A stretch of DNA of 64,000 nucleotides, from assembly GCF_040957575.1 (NCBI RefSeq), contig NZ_CP162602.1, positions 682,001 through 746,000 on the forward strand, read 5' to 3'. The notes below the pieces were generated by a model. That model did not search any database. It saw nothing but the letters and a program-made list of their open reading frames with translations, and was not told the DNA's origin. Positions 8,229 through 16,365 of the stretch are shown piece by piece. A program made the translations under genes and the position numbers. The number at the start of each line of letters is the position of its first letter. The stretch's first letter is position 1. This DNA is from Vibrio sp. HB236076. GTDB lineage: Bacteria; Pseudomonadota; Gammaproteobacteria; Enterobacterales; Vibrionaceae.

Positions 8229-8380
8229 GGAATAAGCAAAATGAGCACGACTTCTTGCGCGACTGATGTCCAAGCTCGCTGAGTGCCAACAGCAAGAAAA
8301 GCTTAGCCCTAGACGTGACAAATTGAGGTGGTGGGCATCAAAATGGTGAACTCATCGCGAGAGGCACTGCGGTATTTGTT

Positions 8381-10102
8381 TTAGTCTTGATTGTTTTGCG
8401 CCAGTTGCTCGCTGATCACGTCCGGGCTTGCAGGGCGACAAAACAAGAAGCCTTGGGCGAAATCAATGCCAATCGACTTGCAATACTCGGCCTGTTGCTC
8501 GGTTTCTATCCCCTCGACGATAATGTCTAGATTCAGCTGATGGCCGATACTCACCACCGCCGCCAGTAAAGCGGTCTCGATATGGCTTTCGGGGATGTTT
8601 TGAATAAAACTGCGGTCGATTTTTAGATGCGTGACTGGCAAGGTTTTTAAGTAGTTTAATGAGGAATAGCCTGTGCCAAAGTCATCAATGGCAATCTCGA
8701 CGCCACTGTCTTTTAGGGCTTGGAGTTGCTCGAGTAAATGATGGTTGGACTGAATAAGCGTATGCTCAGTGAGCTCAATGCCAATCTGCTCAGCGGTGAG
8801 TTGATGTTCTTGTTTGAGCTGAGAAAATTGTTCAAAAAAGTCGCTTTGGATCACTTGTTTGCCGGACACATTGATGTCTATGCGAAGGTGATGACCTTGC
8901 GCTTGCCAGGATTGAGCTTGCTGACAGGCTTGTTTTAAGACCCAATCACCAAGGTGTAGGATCAAATCAGAGCGCTCAGCAATCGGTACGAATACCGCTG
9001 GGGAGTTTGGCAGTCGTTCGTCTTGTGGGAACCAACGCAGCAGCGCTTCACAGGCGACGATCTGATGGTTACTTAAATCGTAAATGGGTTGGTAATAAAG
9101 AGTCAGTTCATCGTTGTCGATCGCTGCGTGCAACGCTTTGGATAGTGCGTGTTGTAAGAGCATGTCATCGGCCATTTTGGGTGTGAAAACCTGGTGGCGT
9201 CCGTGTCCTTGTTCCTTGGCGTGATACATGGCGAGATCGGCGTTTTTTAACAGGGCTTCAGCGCTGTGGCTGTCTTGTGGGTAGTGGCTAATACCGATAC
9301 TGGCACTGGATAACAGGTTTTCACGACCGATCTGAAAAGGAGATGAGAAGGCCGCCTGGATTTGCTGAAGACGCACTTGTACCTCAACGGTGTGTTGAAA
9401 GGGCATCAACAACACAAACTCATCGCCACCAAAACGCGCCAATAATTCGCCCTCGCTGGTGATGTTGCTCAGGCGCTGGGCAACGGCCTTAAGAAGATCA
9501 TCGCCCCAATGATGACCCAGCGTGTCATTGACTTCTTTAAAGACGTCTAAGTCGATGAAGAAAAGCGCCAATTGACAGTTTTCCCCTTGCTCTTCTATGT
9601 GTTGCTTGAGCCGCTCGTCTAAATGACGGCGATTGGGCAGGCCAGTCAATTGGTCGGTGATTGCGCGTTGGCGCAACTCCTGCTGCGCTTGGTATTGCTC
9701 ACTAAGGTCGACATCGACGCAAAACATTTCTGGCTCGTCGGTGTCTTGTTTGAGCATGATATGAGAGGAAAACACCGGTACATAAGAGCCATCTTTGCGC
9801 TGTAAAATCAATTCTGCAGAGGGGATGGCAATGCCTTTGTCTATCCATTGTTGATGTAAAGCGATGACCGTAGGGCGCATGCCTTCTGGGATAATTAAGT
9901 CTTCAAGTTTTTGGCCAAGCGCGTCTTCGCGGCGATAACCATAGATCTCTTCACTTGAGCGATTCCAGTGAATGACGCGGCGGTGTTTGTCGTATCCTTG
10001 AACCGAGACTTTTGGCAAGGCGTCGAGGAGTTCTATAAATCGACGTTCGGCGATGAGGTGACTGGCTAGCTCACTTGGTTTGGGTTTGTTTTGGGCGGTC
10101 AT
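8381..10102 (-). CDS. PAS-GGDEF-EAL cyclic-di-GMP signalling protein
   Basis: A 573-residue cytoplasmic protein with no membrane segments. Order: PAS-like sensor (about 20-135), diguanylate cyclase domain with intact GGDEF at 225-229 (ARFGGDEFVLL), and EAL phosphodiesterase domain from about 320 (CEALLRW near 350; DDFGTGYSSL and LKIDRSF later). Both catalytic signatures look intact, so it may make and break c-di-GMP. The position five residues before GGDEF reads SEGE rather than RxxD, so the usual inhibitory site is missing. Start ATG follows AGGTGTAGCT. Monocistronic; signal sensed unknown. Confidence 0.93.
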   Translation of the reverse strand: MTAQNKPKPSELASHLIAERRFIELLDALPKVSVQGYDKHRRVIHWNRSSEEIYGYRREDALGQKLEDLIIPEGMRPTVIALHQQWIDKGIAIPSAELILQRKDGSYVPVFSSHIMLKQDTDEPEMFCVDVDLSEQYQAQQELRQRAITDQLTGLPNRRHLDERLKQHIEEQGENCQLALFFIDLDVFKEVNDTLGHHWGDDLLKAVAQRLSNITSEGELLARFGGDEFVLLMPFQHTVEVQVRLQQIQAAFSSPFQIGRENLLSSASIGISHYPQDSHSAEALLKNADLAMYHAKEQGHGRHQVFTPKMADDMLLQHALSKALHAAIDNDELTLYYQPIYDLSNHQIVACEALLRWFPQDERLPNSPAVFVPIAERSDLILHLGDWVLKQACQQAQSWQAQGHHLRIDINVSGKQVIQSDFFEQFSQLKQEHQLTAEQIGIELTEHTLIQSNHHLLEQLQALKDSGVEIAIDDFGTGYSSLNYLKTLPVTHLKIDRSFIQNIPESHIETALLAAVVSIGHQLNLDIIVEGIETEQQAEYCKSIGIDFAQGFLFCRPASPDVISEQLAQNNQD

Positions 10103-10361
10103 AGCTACACCTATATTCTATTCACATTAGAAGTATAGTCGAGCTTGAGCATTTGATGAGGATCACGGGGACTTTCGCCTATTTGTTGCACGCACAGGTC
10201 ACAAATTTATCAAAAAAGATCGGGGTTTTCTTCGAGCAAGTGATCGTACTTTTTGTTGTTGACGGAGATCGACTGGGCATTCATTGCGTAACAAGACTGA
10301 GCATTGCGTTGAGCGTGGTTTTTTCGGTAGAGTGACCAGTGAGCAATCACAGGAGAAAGGT

Positions 10362-10628
10362 ATGGATATTCAGCTGACAACAAAAGATTTTCTCAGAGTG
10401 TTTGAACATATTGTGTCAAAGGGCGAAAACAAAGGAGATAAGCATCAACTTGGTGAGCTGTCCGCTTGGCAAGATTTTGATGGCTATACTTGTTGGCTCA
10501 GTTATCGTGATGTGACCGTTACCTTGATGTTTCACGGCAAGTTAAAAGTCGATTATGAAAAAATGGACAATTATGACGATTTATTGATGCGTTGCCGTCG
10601 TATTATCCGTGAAAATAACCGTCAATAA
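10362..10628 (+). CDS. DUF3081 family small protein
   Basis: An 88-residue protein starting at 10362, where AGGAGAAAGGT gives a strong ribosome-binding site; the longer open frame from 10284 lacks one. The sequence has KDFLRVFEHIVSKGE, a GY-centred DFDGYTCWLSYRDVTVTLMFH core and a basic end. It resembles DUF3081 proteins of Vibrio and relatives, whose function is unknown. No signal peptide or membrane segment. An inverted repeat (10639-10647 with 10680-10688, ATCACTGCC arms) lies downstream. Confidence 0.75.
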   Translation: MDIQLTTKDFLRVFEHIVSKGENKGDKHQLGELSAWQDFDGYTCWLSYRDVTVTLMFHGKLKVDYEKMDNYDDLLMRCRRIIRENNRQ

Positions 10629-10723
10629 CGTAGAAAATATCACTGCCCATCACCGTTGACTTTGCTGTCACGAAGGAGAGGCAGTGATTCGCTTTAACGC
10701 CTAATATTTAGTCGCAATCACAG

Positions 10724-10852
10724 TTAGCAGCAATCGCCATCTTTACAGCAATCCCCACACACACAACCGTCAGCACACTGACAGTTTTCTGTGTTACAGC
10801 AGCATTGGGCTGATTCTTGCTCTTCACAACATTTACACGCTTCACTCATCAT
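10724..10852 (-). CDS. Metallothionein-like small cysteine-rich protein
   Basis: A 42-residue protein with 14 cysteines: positions 6, 8, 9, 17-19, 24, 26, 30, 32, 35, 36, 41 and 42, in CKCC, QCCCN, CQC, CVCGDCC and DGDCC clusters, with few hydrophobic residues. CxC and CC spacing of this kind is characteristic of thiolate-cluster metal binding. It does not match my memory of SmtA or PmtA, which also hold histidines and an aromatic core. The start ATG overlaps the stop of the MerR gene (TAATG), with GGAG of the MerR end as ribosome-binding site, and a second ATG follows immediately. Coupling to a thiolate-type MerR sensor argues for induced sequestration of Cd, Zn, Pb or Cu. Function inferred. 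Confidence 0.85.
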   Translation of the reverse strand: MMSEACKCCEEQESAQCCCNTENCQCADGCVCGDCCKDGDCC

Positions 10853-11307
10853 TATTCTCCAGCTAGGTTAGGGGTGCTGTCGTCATTACAGCACTGCCAA
10901 TGGTTTTCAAAACAATCCAGTAAATGGCAACCAATTTCAGCACTTTTACTCGAGCCACAAGCGTTAGAAAACATCTCGAGGGCTTTTATCGTTGTCTCTA
11001 ATTCGGAAATTTGTGTTTTTATTTCCTCAATTTTGGCTAACGATTTGTGCTTAACCACGGATCGCGATTGACTGCAACAATGGTCGAAAACGAGAAAATC
11101 TTTAATTTCGTCTAAAGAAAACCCCACCGCCTGCAGTTTTTTTACCAAGCGGACCACCCGAATGTCTTCATCGCGATAGTGACGAAAACCACCGATTTTA
11201 GGTGGCTGCTCAATAATGCCTTTGCGCTCGTAAAAGCGAATCGTTTCTACGCCGACGTTGGCGGCTTTTGCCAATACGCCAATGGTTATGGGGTTGTTCT
11301 CGTTCAT
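10852..11307 (-). CDS. MerR family metal-responsive regulator (ZntR/CadR/PbrR type)
   Basis: About 151 residues: winged-helix DNA-binding N-terminus (ITIGVLAKAANVGVETIRFYE), long dimerisation helix, then a metal-binding loop. Counted from the GTG at 11316, cysteines are at 80, 81, 120, 130, 135, 142 and 143; C80, C120 and the ten-residue step to C130 match the ZntR/CadR class better than CueR or MerR proper, and the C-terminal HWQCC adds further ligands. ATG 11307 is chosen because the predicted transcript begins near 11312; GTG 11316 and ATG 11313 are alternatives. Autoregulated with the downstream metallothionein-like gene. Confidence 0.85.
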   Translation of the reverse strand: MNENNPITIGVLAKAANVGVETIRFYERKGIIEQPPKIGGFRHYRDEDIRVVRLVKKLQAVGFSLDEIKDFLVFDHCCSQSRSVVKHKSLAKIEEIKTQISELETTIKALEMFSNACGSSKSAEIGCHLLDCFENHWQCCNDDSTPNLAGE

Positions 11308-11318
11308 CGACATCACCT

Positions 11319-11350
11319 ACTCTACACTCTGTACCTAGGTACAGAGTCAA
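11319..11350 (-). promoter_or_regulatory. MerR-type promoter and 22-bp operator
   Basis: A perfect 22-bp palindrome (11326-11347, half-site ACTCTGTACCT) sits between -35 TTGACT (11350-11345) and -10 TAGAGT (11324-11319) on the minus strand. The spacer is exactly 20 bp, the over-long spacing MerR activators correct by twisting DNA. Half-site ACTCTG matches known ZntR-type operators. The only genes downstream are the regulator and the metallothionein-like protein. Confidence 0.88.
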
Positions 11351-11472
11351 GCAGAAGTTGGTAAAAAAAGCAAAATATTCTCGTTGGTATTGCGTTTGTG
11401 TTCGGCGTCTTCACGCTCATTATCTCAACTTTCTACGCCGAAGACGCCATTAAAATTCCAAAATATAATGAT

Positions 11473-12288
11473 TTATGGGCGTTCACCAGCCTTTAACTTG
11501 GTTTCAATATCGCTTATTACTTGTGGAAGATCAGCAATCGTGTCAATTAAATAGTGGGGCGCGCTTTTGAGCAGTTTCTGACGTGCTTGGTCACGTGCGG
11601 CATTGAGGGTTTCTTGATCTGCGGTTTGGTATTGTTCAAAAGTTAAGCCGGCTTCGTTACCCGATAGCAGCAGGCCAACAGTCCACATGCCCGCATTGTG
11701 GCCTTCGTCGATACCCGGTGCGGAATCGTCGACTTTCACGCATGCTTTAACGTCCGTTACCGCCAACTCGATCACGTTTTTCAGAGCCATAAACGGGGCG
11801 GGGCGTCCGCCTTGTGGAAGATCATCCGTTGCAACGACACAATCCGGGTGGTAACCGTGATGTGAAGCGGCGTCAATTAGTATGTCCATCACCTCTCGAG
11901 GGTAACCAGAGCAAGAGCCAATTTTAATCCCTTGGTCTTTTAGGCCGTTAACAACATCAATGGCATTGAGAATTGGCGCGGCGTGATCGGCGACTTTCGC
12001 TTTTTGCAGTGGCATAAAGGCGCTATAAATGGCGTCAATGTCTTGATGAGTCATGGCGCGACCAAATTGGGCTTTCCAACGCTTTTCCACTGAAGGAAGA
12101 CGGCCAACAGCCTGGATGTGATCCCATTTGCCCAGTCCCATTGGCTCGCGTGCTTCTGCGAGATTAATATCAAAATCAAACCCCTGCTTAAAGGCTTCGA
12201 CAAAAATACTGGTTGGGGCAAAAGAGCCGAAATCGACGATAGTGCCTGCCCAATCAAAAATGACGGCTTGTATTGGTGAGTGACTCAT
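11473..12288 (-). CDS. phnX: Phosphonoacetaldehyde hydrolase (phosphonatase)
   Basis: Cleaves the C-P bond of phosphonoacetaldehyde to acetaldehyde and phosphate. 271 residues from ATG 12288, which is preceded by AAAGGAACCCTA; the upstream 22 codons of the open frame look non-coding. HAD-superfamily signature with nucleophile Asp12 ([11 protein letters not shown]) and the cap-domain Schiff-base lysine at Lys54 (MGLGKWDH), both at positions known for PhnX. Third gene of the minus-strand AEP catabolic operon phnW-pbfA-phnX and its terminal step. Confidence 0.96.
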   Translation of the reverse strand: MSHSPIQAVIFDWAGTIVDFGSFAPTSIFVEAFKQGFDFDINLAEAREPMGLGKWDHIQAVGRLPSVEKRWKAQFGRAMTHQDIDAIYSAFMPLQKAKVADHAAPILNAIDVVNGLKDQGIKIGSCSGYPREVMDILIDAASHHGYHPDCVVATDDLPQGGRPAPFMALKNVIELAVTDVKACVKVDDSAPGIDEGHNAGMWTVGLLLSGNEAGLTFEQYQTADQETLNAARDQARQKLLKSAPHYLIDTIADLPQVISDIETKLKAGERP

Positions 12289-12413
12289 TAGGGTTCCTTT
12301 TTTACTTTTAAAGTGATGCCGACCTCTGTGAGGAGGGCAGTGAGTATTGGTCACCGGCTGTTGTCTTCGTATGGATAAACCAAGTTAACTCAACAGCGAG
12401 TGACTCTGGCCGG

Positions 12414-13784
12414 TTAACCCTCTTGACATACGTTGGCGATCGCTTGCTCTAATAGGGTTAAGGCTTCTGTTAATTGTTCACGAGAAATGATCAGCGGCGG
12501 ACTCAGTTGAATGACATTGCCTTGCGATAGTTTGAAACTGACGCCATTGTTTAGGCAGTGATACAACACCGATTCGGCTTCGTCGTAGGCGCGTTCTTTG
12601 GTGCCCTGATTGGTTACCAACTCAACCCCCCACAGCATACCGATACCGCGTACATCGCCAATCAGCGGGTATTTGGCTTTCATCTCCAGCAGTCTTTGGC
12701 GCATAAATTGGCCATCGGCTTTCGCTTTATCGAGTAAATTTTCTTGCTCAATGGCTTCAATGGTCGCCAGTGCAGCCGCGCAACCGATAGGGCTTTTTTC
12801 ATGGGTATAATGGCCCATCGAGATGTGTGCGGCGGTGTTGTACTTGTCTTTGGTGACCATGGCGGCCATCGGTACTAAGCCGCCACCTAACCCCTTGCCA
12901 ATACAGAGTATGTCTGGTTCGATATCGTAGGCTTGGTAGGTAAACCATTCACCAGTTCTGCCCATCCCGTTGGGAATGTCGTCAATGATCAGCATGACAT
13001 TGTGCTTGTCACAGATGTCGCGAATGCGTTTCCAGTAGGCTTGACTGGGCACTTGCACATCGGTGTTGCGAACGGCTTCAGCAATGAATGCACCCACGCC
13101 GCCTTCTTTTTCGATGACGTACTCTAGGTAATCGGCGTAGTGCACATCACTATCGTGACAAGAGGGAAAAGCGCCGCGATAGGACACAGGAGGAGGGATG
13201 CGTTCAACGCCTGCCATTAACGGCCCCATACCCTGCCGAAAACAAGCTTCACCACCCACCGAAATCGCGTCTAATGACGCGCCGTGAAACGAGTCCCACA
13301 ACGACACGACTTTGTAATTGCCGGTGATGTGACGTGCCAATTTCAAAGCCATGCCAACGGCGGACGTACCGCCTGGGGCGAAGAGTACGCGATTTAAATC
13401 ACCGCCACAGATTTGTGCGATTTTTTCGGCGCATTCAATAGCGGTCGCATTGGTAAAACGGCGCGGAGAAAAGGGCAATTGGGTCATTTGCTCCTGCACG
13501 CGCTTGATGACATGAGGATGGCCGTAACCGAGCTGATGGACGTTATTACCATGAAAGTCCATGTACTTTTTGCCTGTCAGATCTTGAATATAGATTCCTT
13601 TTGCTGTTTCCAAGACGTCTAAGCAAGGCGTCGACATCGCTTGGTGCACGAAAGCGTCAGCGTCTCGTTTTAACCAGGCTTTTGTGCGCTCGTTGTGGAT
13701 GGTTTCATGCCAGGTTTGACGAGCTGGGGTGGTATTGATGTCACCTTCACTGCGCCAATGAGTCGGTTTTAAATTCTGATTCAT
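12414..13784 (-). CDS. pbfA: PLP-dependent (R)-1-hydroxy-2-aminoethylphosphonate ammonia-lyase (PbfA-type)
   Basis: A 456-residue class III aminotransferase-fold protein. PLP lysine is Lys297 (CIGKGLGGG); the pyridine-binding aspartate is in IIDDIPNGMGRTG (about 268). Such proteins inside phnW/phnX loci are known as PbfA, which removes ammonia from (R)-1-hydroxy-AEP to give phosphonoacetaldehyde and so lets PhnX take the hydroxylated analogue too. It lies 36 bp after phnW and 125 bp before phnX. A transaminase role is the alternative; context favours the lyase. Confidence 0.85.
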   Translation of the reverse strand: MNQNLKPTHWRSEGDINTTPARQTWHETIHNERTKAWLKRDADAFVHQAMSTPCLDVLETAKGIYIQDLTGKKYMDFHGNNVHQLGYGHPHVIKRVQEQMTQLPFSPRRFTNATAIECAEKIAQICGGDLNRVLFAPGGTSAVGMALKLARHITGNYKVVSLWDSFHGASLDAISVGGEACFRQGMGPLMAGVERIPPPVSYRGAFPSCHDSDVHYADYLEYVIEKEGGVGAFIAEAVRNTDVQVPSQAYWKRIRDICDKHNVMLIIDDIPNGMGRTGEWFTYQAYDIEPDILCIGKGLGGGLVPMAAMVTKDKYNTAAHISMGHYTHEKSPIGCAAALATIEAIEQENLLDKAKADGQFMRQRLLEMKAKYPLIGDVRGIGMLWGVELVTNQGTKERAYDEAESVLYHCLNNGVSFKLSQGNVIQLSPPLIISREQLTEALTLLEQAIANVCQEG

Positions 13785-13820
13785 AGTGCTTCTGGTACTC
13801 TATTTATGTACATCAATGAG

Positions 13821-14942
13821 TTATTGTTGTTCGTTGTCGTTTTGACCGGTCCAGTACATGGCGTTGTCAATCGCACCGAGCAGGCGTTCGATATCGTCGG
13901 GGTAAACGTCGCCAATATTGCCAATTCGAAAGCAATCTGCGTTTGATACCTTACCGGGATAAATGACAAAGCCTTGCTCTTTCAATCGGGTGTAAAACGT
14001 TTTGAATTGATAATCTGGGTGATCGGGCGAGTAGAACGAAGTAATAATCGGTGAGTGAAGCTCTGTATTCAAAAGAGGCTCAAAACCAAGAGAGCGCATC
14101 CCATTGACCAAGGTGGTTTGGTTGGCTTGGTAACGTTGATGACGAGCGGTTATTCCTCCTTCTTGCTCTAGCTCAATTAAGGCTTGATAGAAAGCGCGAA
14201 CCGTATGTGTGGGTGATGTAAAACGCCATTTTCCGTGGTTGGTTTCCATGCAATGCCATTGGTCATAAAGGTCAAGGCTCAAAGAGCGTGCTTGTCCTTT
14301 GCATTTTTCAAGTTCCGTTTGTTTGGCTATCACAAAGCCAAATCCTGGTACCCCTTGAATGCATTTGTTGGCGGAGCTGATCATAAAGTCGACCTTGAGC
14401 TTGGCAATATCCATCGGGATCCCGCCAAAGCTCGACATGGCATCGAGGATCACAACTTTGCCGTGGGCTTTGGCAACCGCGGTTAACGCTTCAATCGGGT
14501 TGAGCATACCGGTTGTTGTCTCACAGTGAACGATGGCAACGTGAGTGATCTGAGGATCTGATGTTAAAGCGGCTTCGACTTGGTCGAGTTGGGGCGGTGA
14601 GGTTTCTCCAGGTGAAATAATCTGGCACGCAATATTGAGATACTGGGCAATTTGAGCAATACGCGCGCCGTATGCGCCATTGTCGATCACCAACAACTTT
14701 CCTTCTTTGCCTATCGCACTGCCAATGGTTGCTTCTACTGACGAGGTGCCACTGCCTTGCATTAATACACTGGTGTAGCCGGTTTGGTCTGTCGCCAACG
14801 CGACGAGTTTGTTGCGAATCACTTCAACAATGTCTTTGTTATAGTCATCATCCCAAGTACACCAGTCTTTGAGCATCGCTTGTCGAACGGTTTCAGATGT
14901 CGATAAAGGCCCTGGGGTCAGGAGTAGGTATTCATTTTTCAT
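13821..14942 (-). CDS. phnW: 2-aminoethylphosphonate:pyruvate transaminase
   Basis: Converts AEP and pyruvate to phosphonoacetaldehyde and alanine. Start placed at ATG 14942 ([16 protein letters not shown]), matching where PhnW proteins begin and with GGAAATCGCC upstream; ATG 14954 is four codons earlier. 373 residues; class V aminotransferase fold, PLP lysine Lys193 ([14 protein letters not shown]), Asp168 in LDAMSSFGG. First gene of the minus-strand operon, divergent from phnS across a 264-bp region holding two palindromic candidate operators. Confidence 0.95.
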   Translation of the reverse strand: MKNEYLLLTPGPLSTSETVRQAMLKDWCTWDDDYNKDIVEVIRNKLVALATDQTGYTSVLMQGSGTSSVEATIGSAIGKEGKLLVIDNGAYGARIAQIAQYLNIACQIISPGETSPPQLDQVEAALTSDPQITHVAIVHCETTTGMLNPIEALTAVAKAHGKVVILDAMSSFGGIPMDIAKLKVDFMISSANKCIQGVPGFGFVIAKQTELEKCKGQARSLSLDLYDQWHCMETNHGKWRFTSPTHTVRAFYQALIELEQEGGITARHQRYQANQTTLVNGMRSLGFEPLLNTELHSPIITSFYSPDHPDYQFKTFYTRLKEQGFVIYPGKVSNADCFRIGNIGDVYPDDIERLLGAIDNAMYWTGQNDNEQQ

Positions 14943-14966
14943 GGCGATTTCCATTTACACTTCTAA

Positions 14967-14980
14967 TTGGTATAAACCAG
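14967..14980. promoter_or_regulatory. Candidate AEP-regulon operator upstream of phnW
   Basis: TTGGTATAAACCAG, a near-palindrome of the form TTGGTAnnTACCAA, located 25 bp before the phnW start. Related elements lie before phnS, the FAD oxidoreductase and phnT. Confidence 0.55.
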
Positions 14981-15161
14981 TTTGGTGTTTTTACTCTATA
15001 TAGGAAAAATGAAATCGTAAATAGGCCCGTTATGAATTTAATAAAAGCTTAATAGTGGCGGTCTTGTCGCTTTATTACGCGCTTTTTTCATCTTATTTCG
15101 TCAATCTGCCATTTTATGGCCATAGTTTCGTCACAATCGATCAGTAGGGTGAGAATTGAAA

Positions 15162-15175
15162 TTGGTACATACCAA
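15162..15175. promoter_or_regulatory. Candidate AEP-regulon operator upstream of phnS
   Basis: Perfect palindrome TTGGTACATACCAA (six-base arms, two-base centre), 31 bp before the phnS start. The closeness to the start suggests a repressor-type site, probably for the GntR-family PhnR encoded at 20.9 kb; that link is inferred. Confidence 0.6.
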
Positions 15176-15206
15176 ATGAACTTGGCTTACTTTATTGGAG
15201 AACATG

Positions 15207-16214
15207 ATGAAAAACCGTTTAATGAAAGGATCGCTTGCTGCACTGGTCACTGTGTTGGCACCAAACGCATTTTCAGCGCAGGAAGTCACGGTTTATACCG
15301 CTTTTGAAACCGACATTCTTGCCAAATACAAGTCCGCGTTTGAAAAAGAAAACCCTGATATCAATATCAAATGGGTGCGTGACTCTACGGGTATTATGAC
15401 GGCAAAATTATTGGCAGAAAAAAACAACCCCCATGCCCAGGTCGTTTGGGGACTGGCGGGTTCGTCGATGGCGCTGTTGAAAGAGGAAGGGATCCTTAAA
15501 CCCTATTCTCCAAAAGGGGTACAAGCACTCAACGCTAACCTAAACGATCCTCAATCGAATCAAGCTTGGTTTGGTAACGATGCCTTTTTTAATGCCATTT
15601 GTTTTAATCAGGTGGTGGCCGAACAACTCAACTTACCTATGCCCACCTCTTGGCAAGATTTAACCAAACCTGTCTATCAAGGCCATATTGCAATGCCAAA
15701 TCCAGCCTCATCAGGGACGGGCTACATGCAGGTTTCTGCTTGGCTACAAAGTATGGGAGAAGACAAGGCGTGGAATTACATGAGCGATTTAGACAAAAAC
15801 ATCGCCCATTACACGCATTCTGGTTCCAAGCCTTGTGTCCAAGCCGGCATGGGTGAAGTGGCGATCGGTATTTCTATGGCCAGTCGCGGTGCCAAGTTGA
15901 AAACACAAGGTGCGCCGATTGAGGTAATTACGCCCAAAGGGATTGGTTGGGAGTCGGAAGCCGTTGGCTTGGTTGAAGTCTCTGACGCAGCAAAACGCGT
16001 CGTAGATTGGTCAATTTCTAAAAAAGCGAACGAATTGTATATCGAAATGTACCCTGTGGTTGCGCATAAAGACGTTAAAGCCGACGTCTCCAACTTTCCG
16101 AATGTTCAAGCGAATATGGCGAGCATGAACTTTGCACAAATGGGAAGCCAACGCGCGCAGATCCTAGCGACATGGTCTGAAAAGTTTGACGCAAAATCTG
16201 AGCCTAAGTCTTAA
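15207..16214 (+). CDS. phnS: 2-aminoethylphosphonate ABC transporter substrate-binding protein
   Basis: Periplasmic binding protein of the iron/spermidine-type fold used by AEP transporters. ATG 15207 is best placed after TTGGAG; an ATG three bases earlier and a TTG are less likely. 335 residues with a signal peptide (MKNRLMKGSLAALVTVLAPN, cleavage after AFSA). The mature part starts EVTVYTAFETDILAKYKSAF. First gene of the plus-strand half of the locus, upstream of a FAD oxidoreductase, matching ATPase and fused permease. AEP as ligand rests on the PhnW/PhnX context. Confidence 0.9.
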   Translation: MKNRLMKGSLAALVTVLAPNAFSAQEVTVYTAFETDILAKYKSAFEKENPDINIKWVRDSTGIMTAKLLAEKNNPHAQVVWGLAGSSMALLKEEGILKPYSPKGVQALNANLNDPQSNQAWFGNDAFFNAICFNQVVAEQLNLPMPTSWQDLTKPVYQGHIAMPNPASSGTGYMQVSAWLQSMGEDKAWNYMSDLDKNIAHYTHSGSKPCVQAGMGEVAIGISMASRGAKLKTQGAPIEVITPKGIGWESEAVGLVEVSDAAKRVVDWSISKKANELYIEMYPVVAHKDVKADVSNFPNVQANMASMNFAQMGSQRAQILATWSEKFDAKSEPKS

Positions 16215-16229
16215 TTCCCTACGCCAATA

Positions 16230-16262
16230 TCAACCAAGGTGGACACATGCCACCTTGGTTGA
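16230..16262 (+). terminator. Strong hairpin after phnS (attenuator or mRNA-stabilising element)
   Basis: Perfect 13-bp arms (16230-16242, 16250-16262, core AACCAAGGTGG) with a seven-base loop, 16 bases after the phnS stop. No T-run follows, so it is more likely a partial terminator or 3'-end protector that keeps the binding protein mRNA more abundant than downstream genes, common in ABC operons. Confidence 0.6.
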
Positions 16263-16317
16263 TGTGAATACCAATCACGTGTTGTCCCGACTCTTGGATG
16301 GGTAACACTCAACGCGA

Positions 16318-16329
16318 TTGGTATACCAG
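16318..16329. promoter_or_regulatory. Candidate operator (shortened form) upstream of the FAD oxidoreductase
   Basis: TTGGTATACCAG has the same half-sites as the phnS operator but lacks the two central bases. It lies 37 bp before the chosen start of the oxidoreductase gene. The shorter centre may weaken or abolish binding. Confidence 0.4.
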
Positions 16330-16365
16330 ACATTTTTGATTCACGCTTTATCCGGTCACGAAAAC

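Noticed and set aside
8130..8321. Minus-strand open frame of 63 residues with VHS repeats
   Set aside because: It only translates the 9-bp tandem repeat and overlaps the thi promoter; no ribosome-binding site.
11370..11496. Plus-strand stretch reading like a membrane helix (GIAFVFGVFTLIISTFYAED)
   Set aside because: About 42 codons with no start codon, preceded by a stop and overlapping the end of phnX; probably chance or a tiny remnant.
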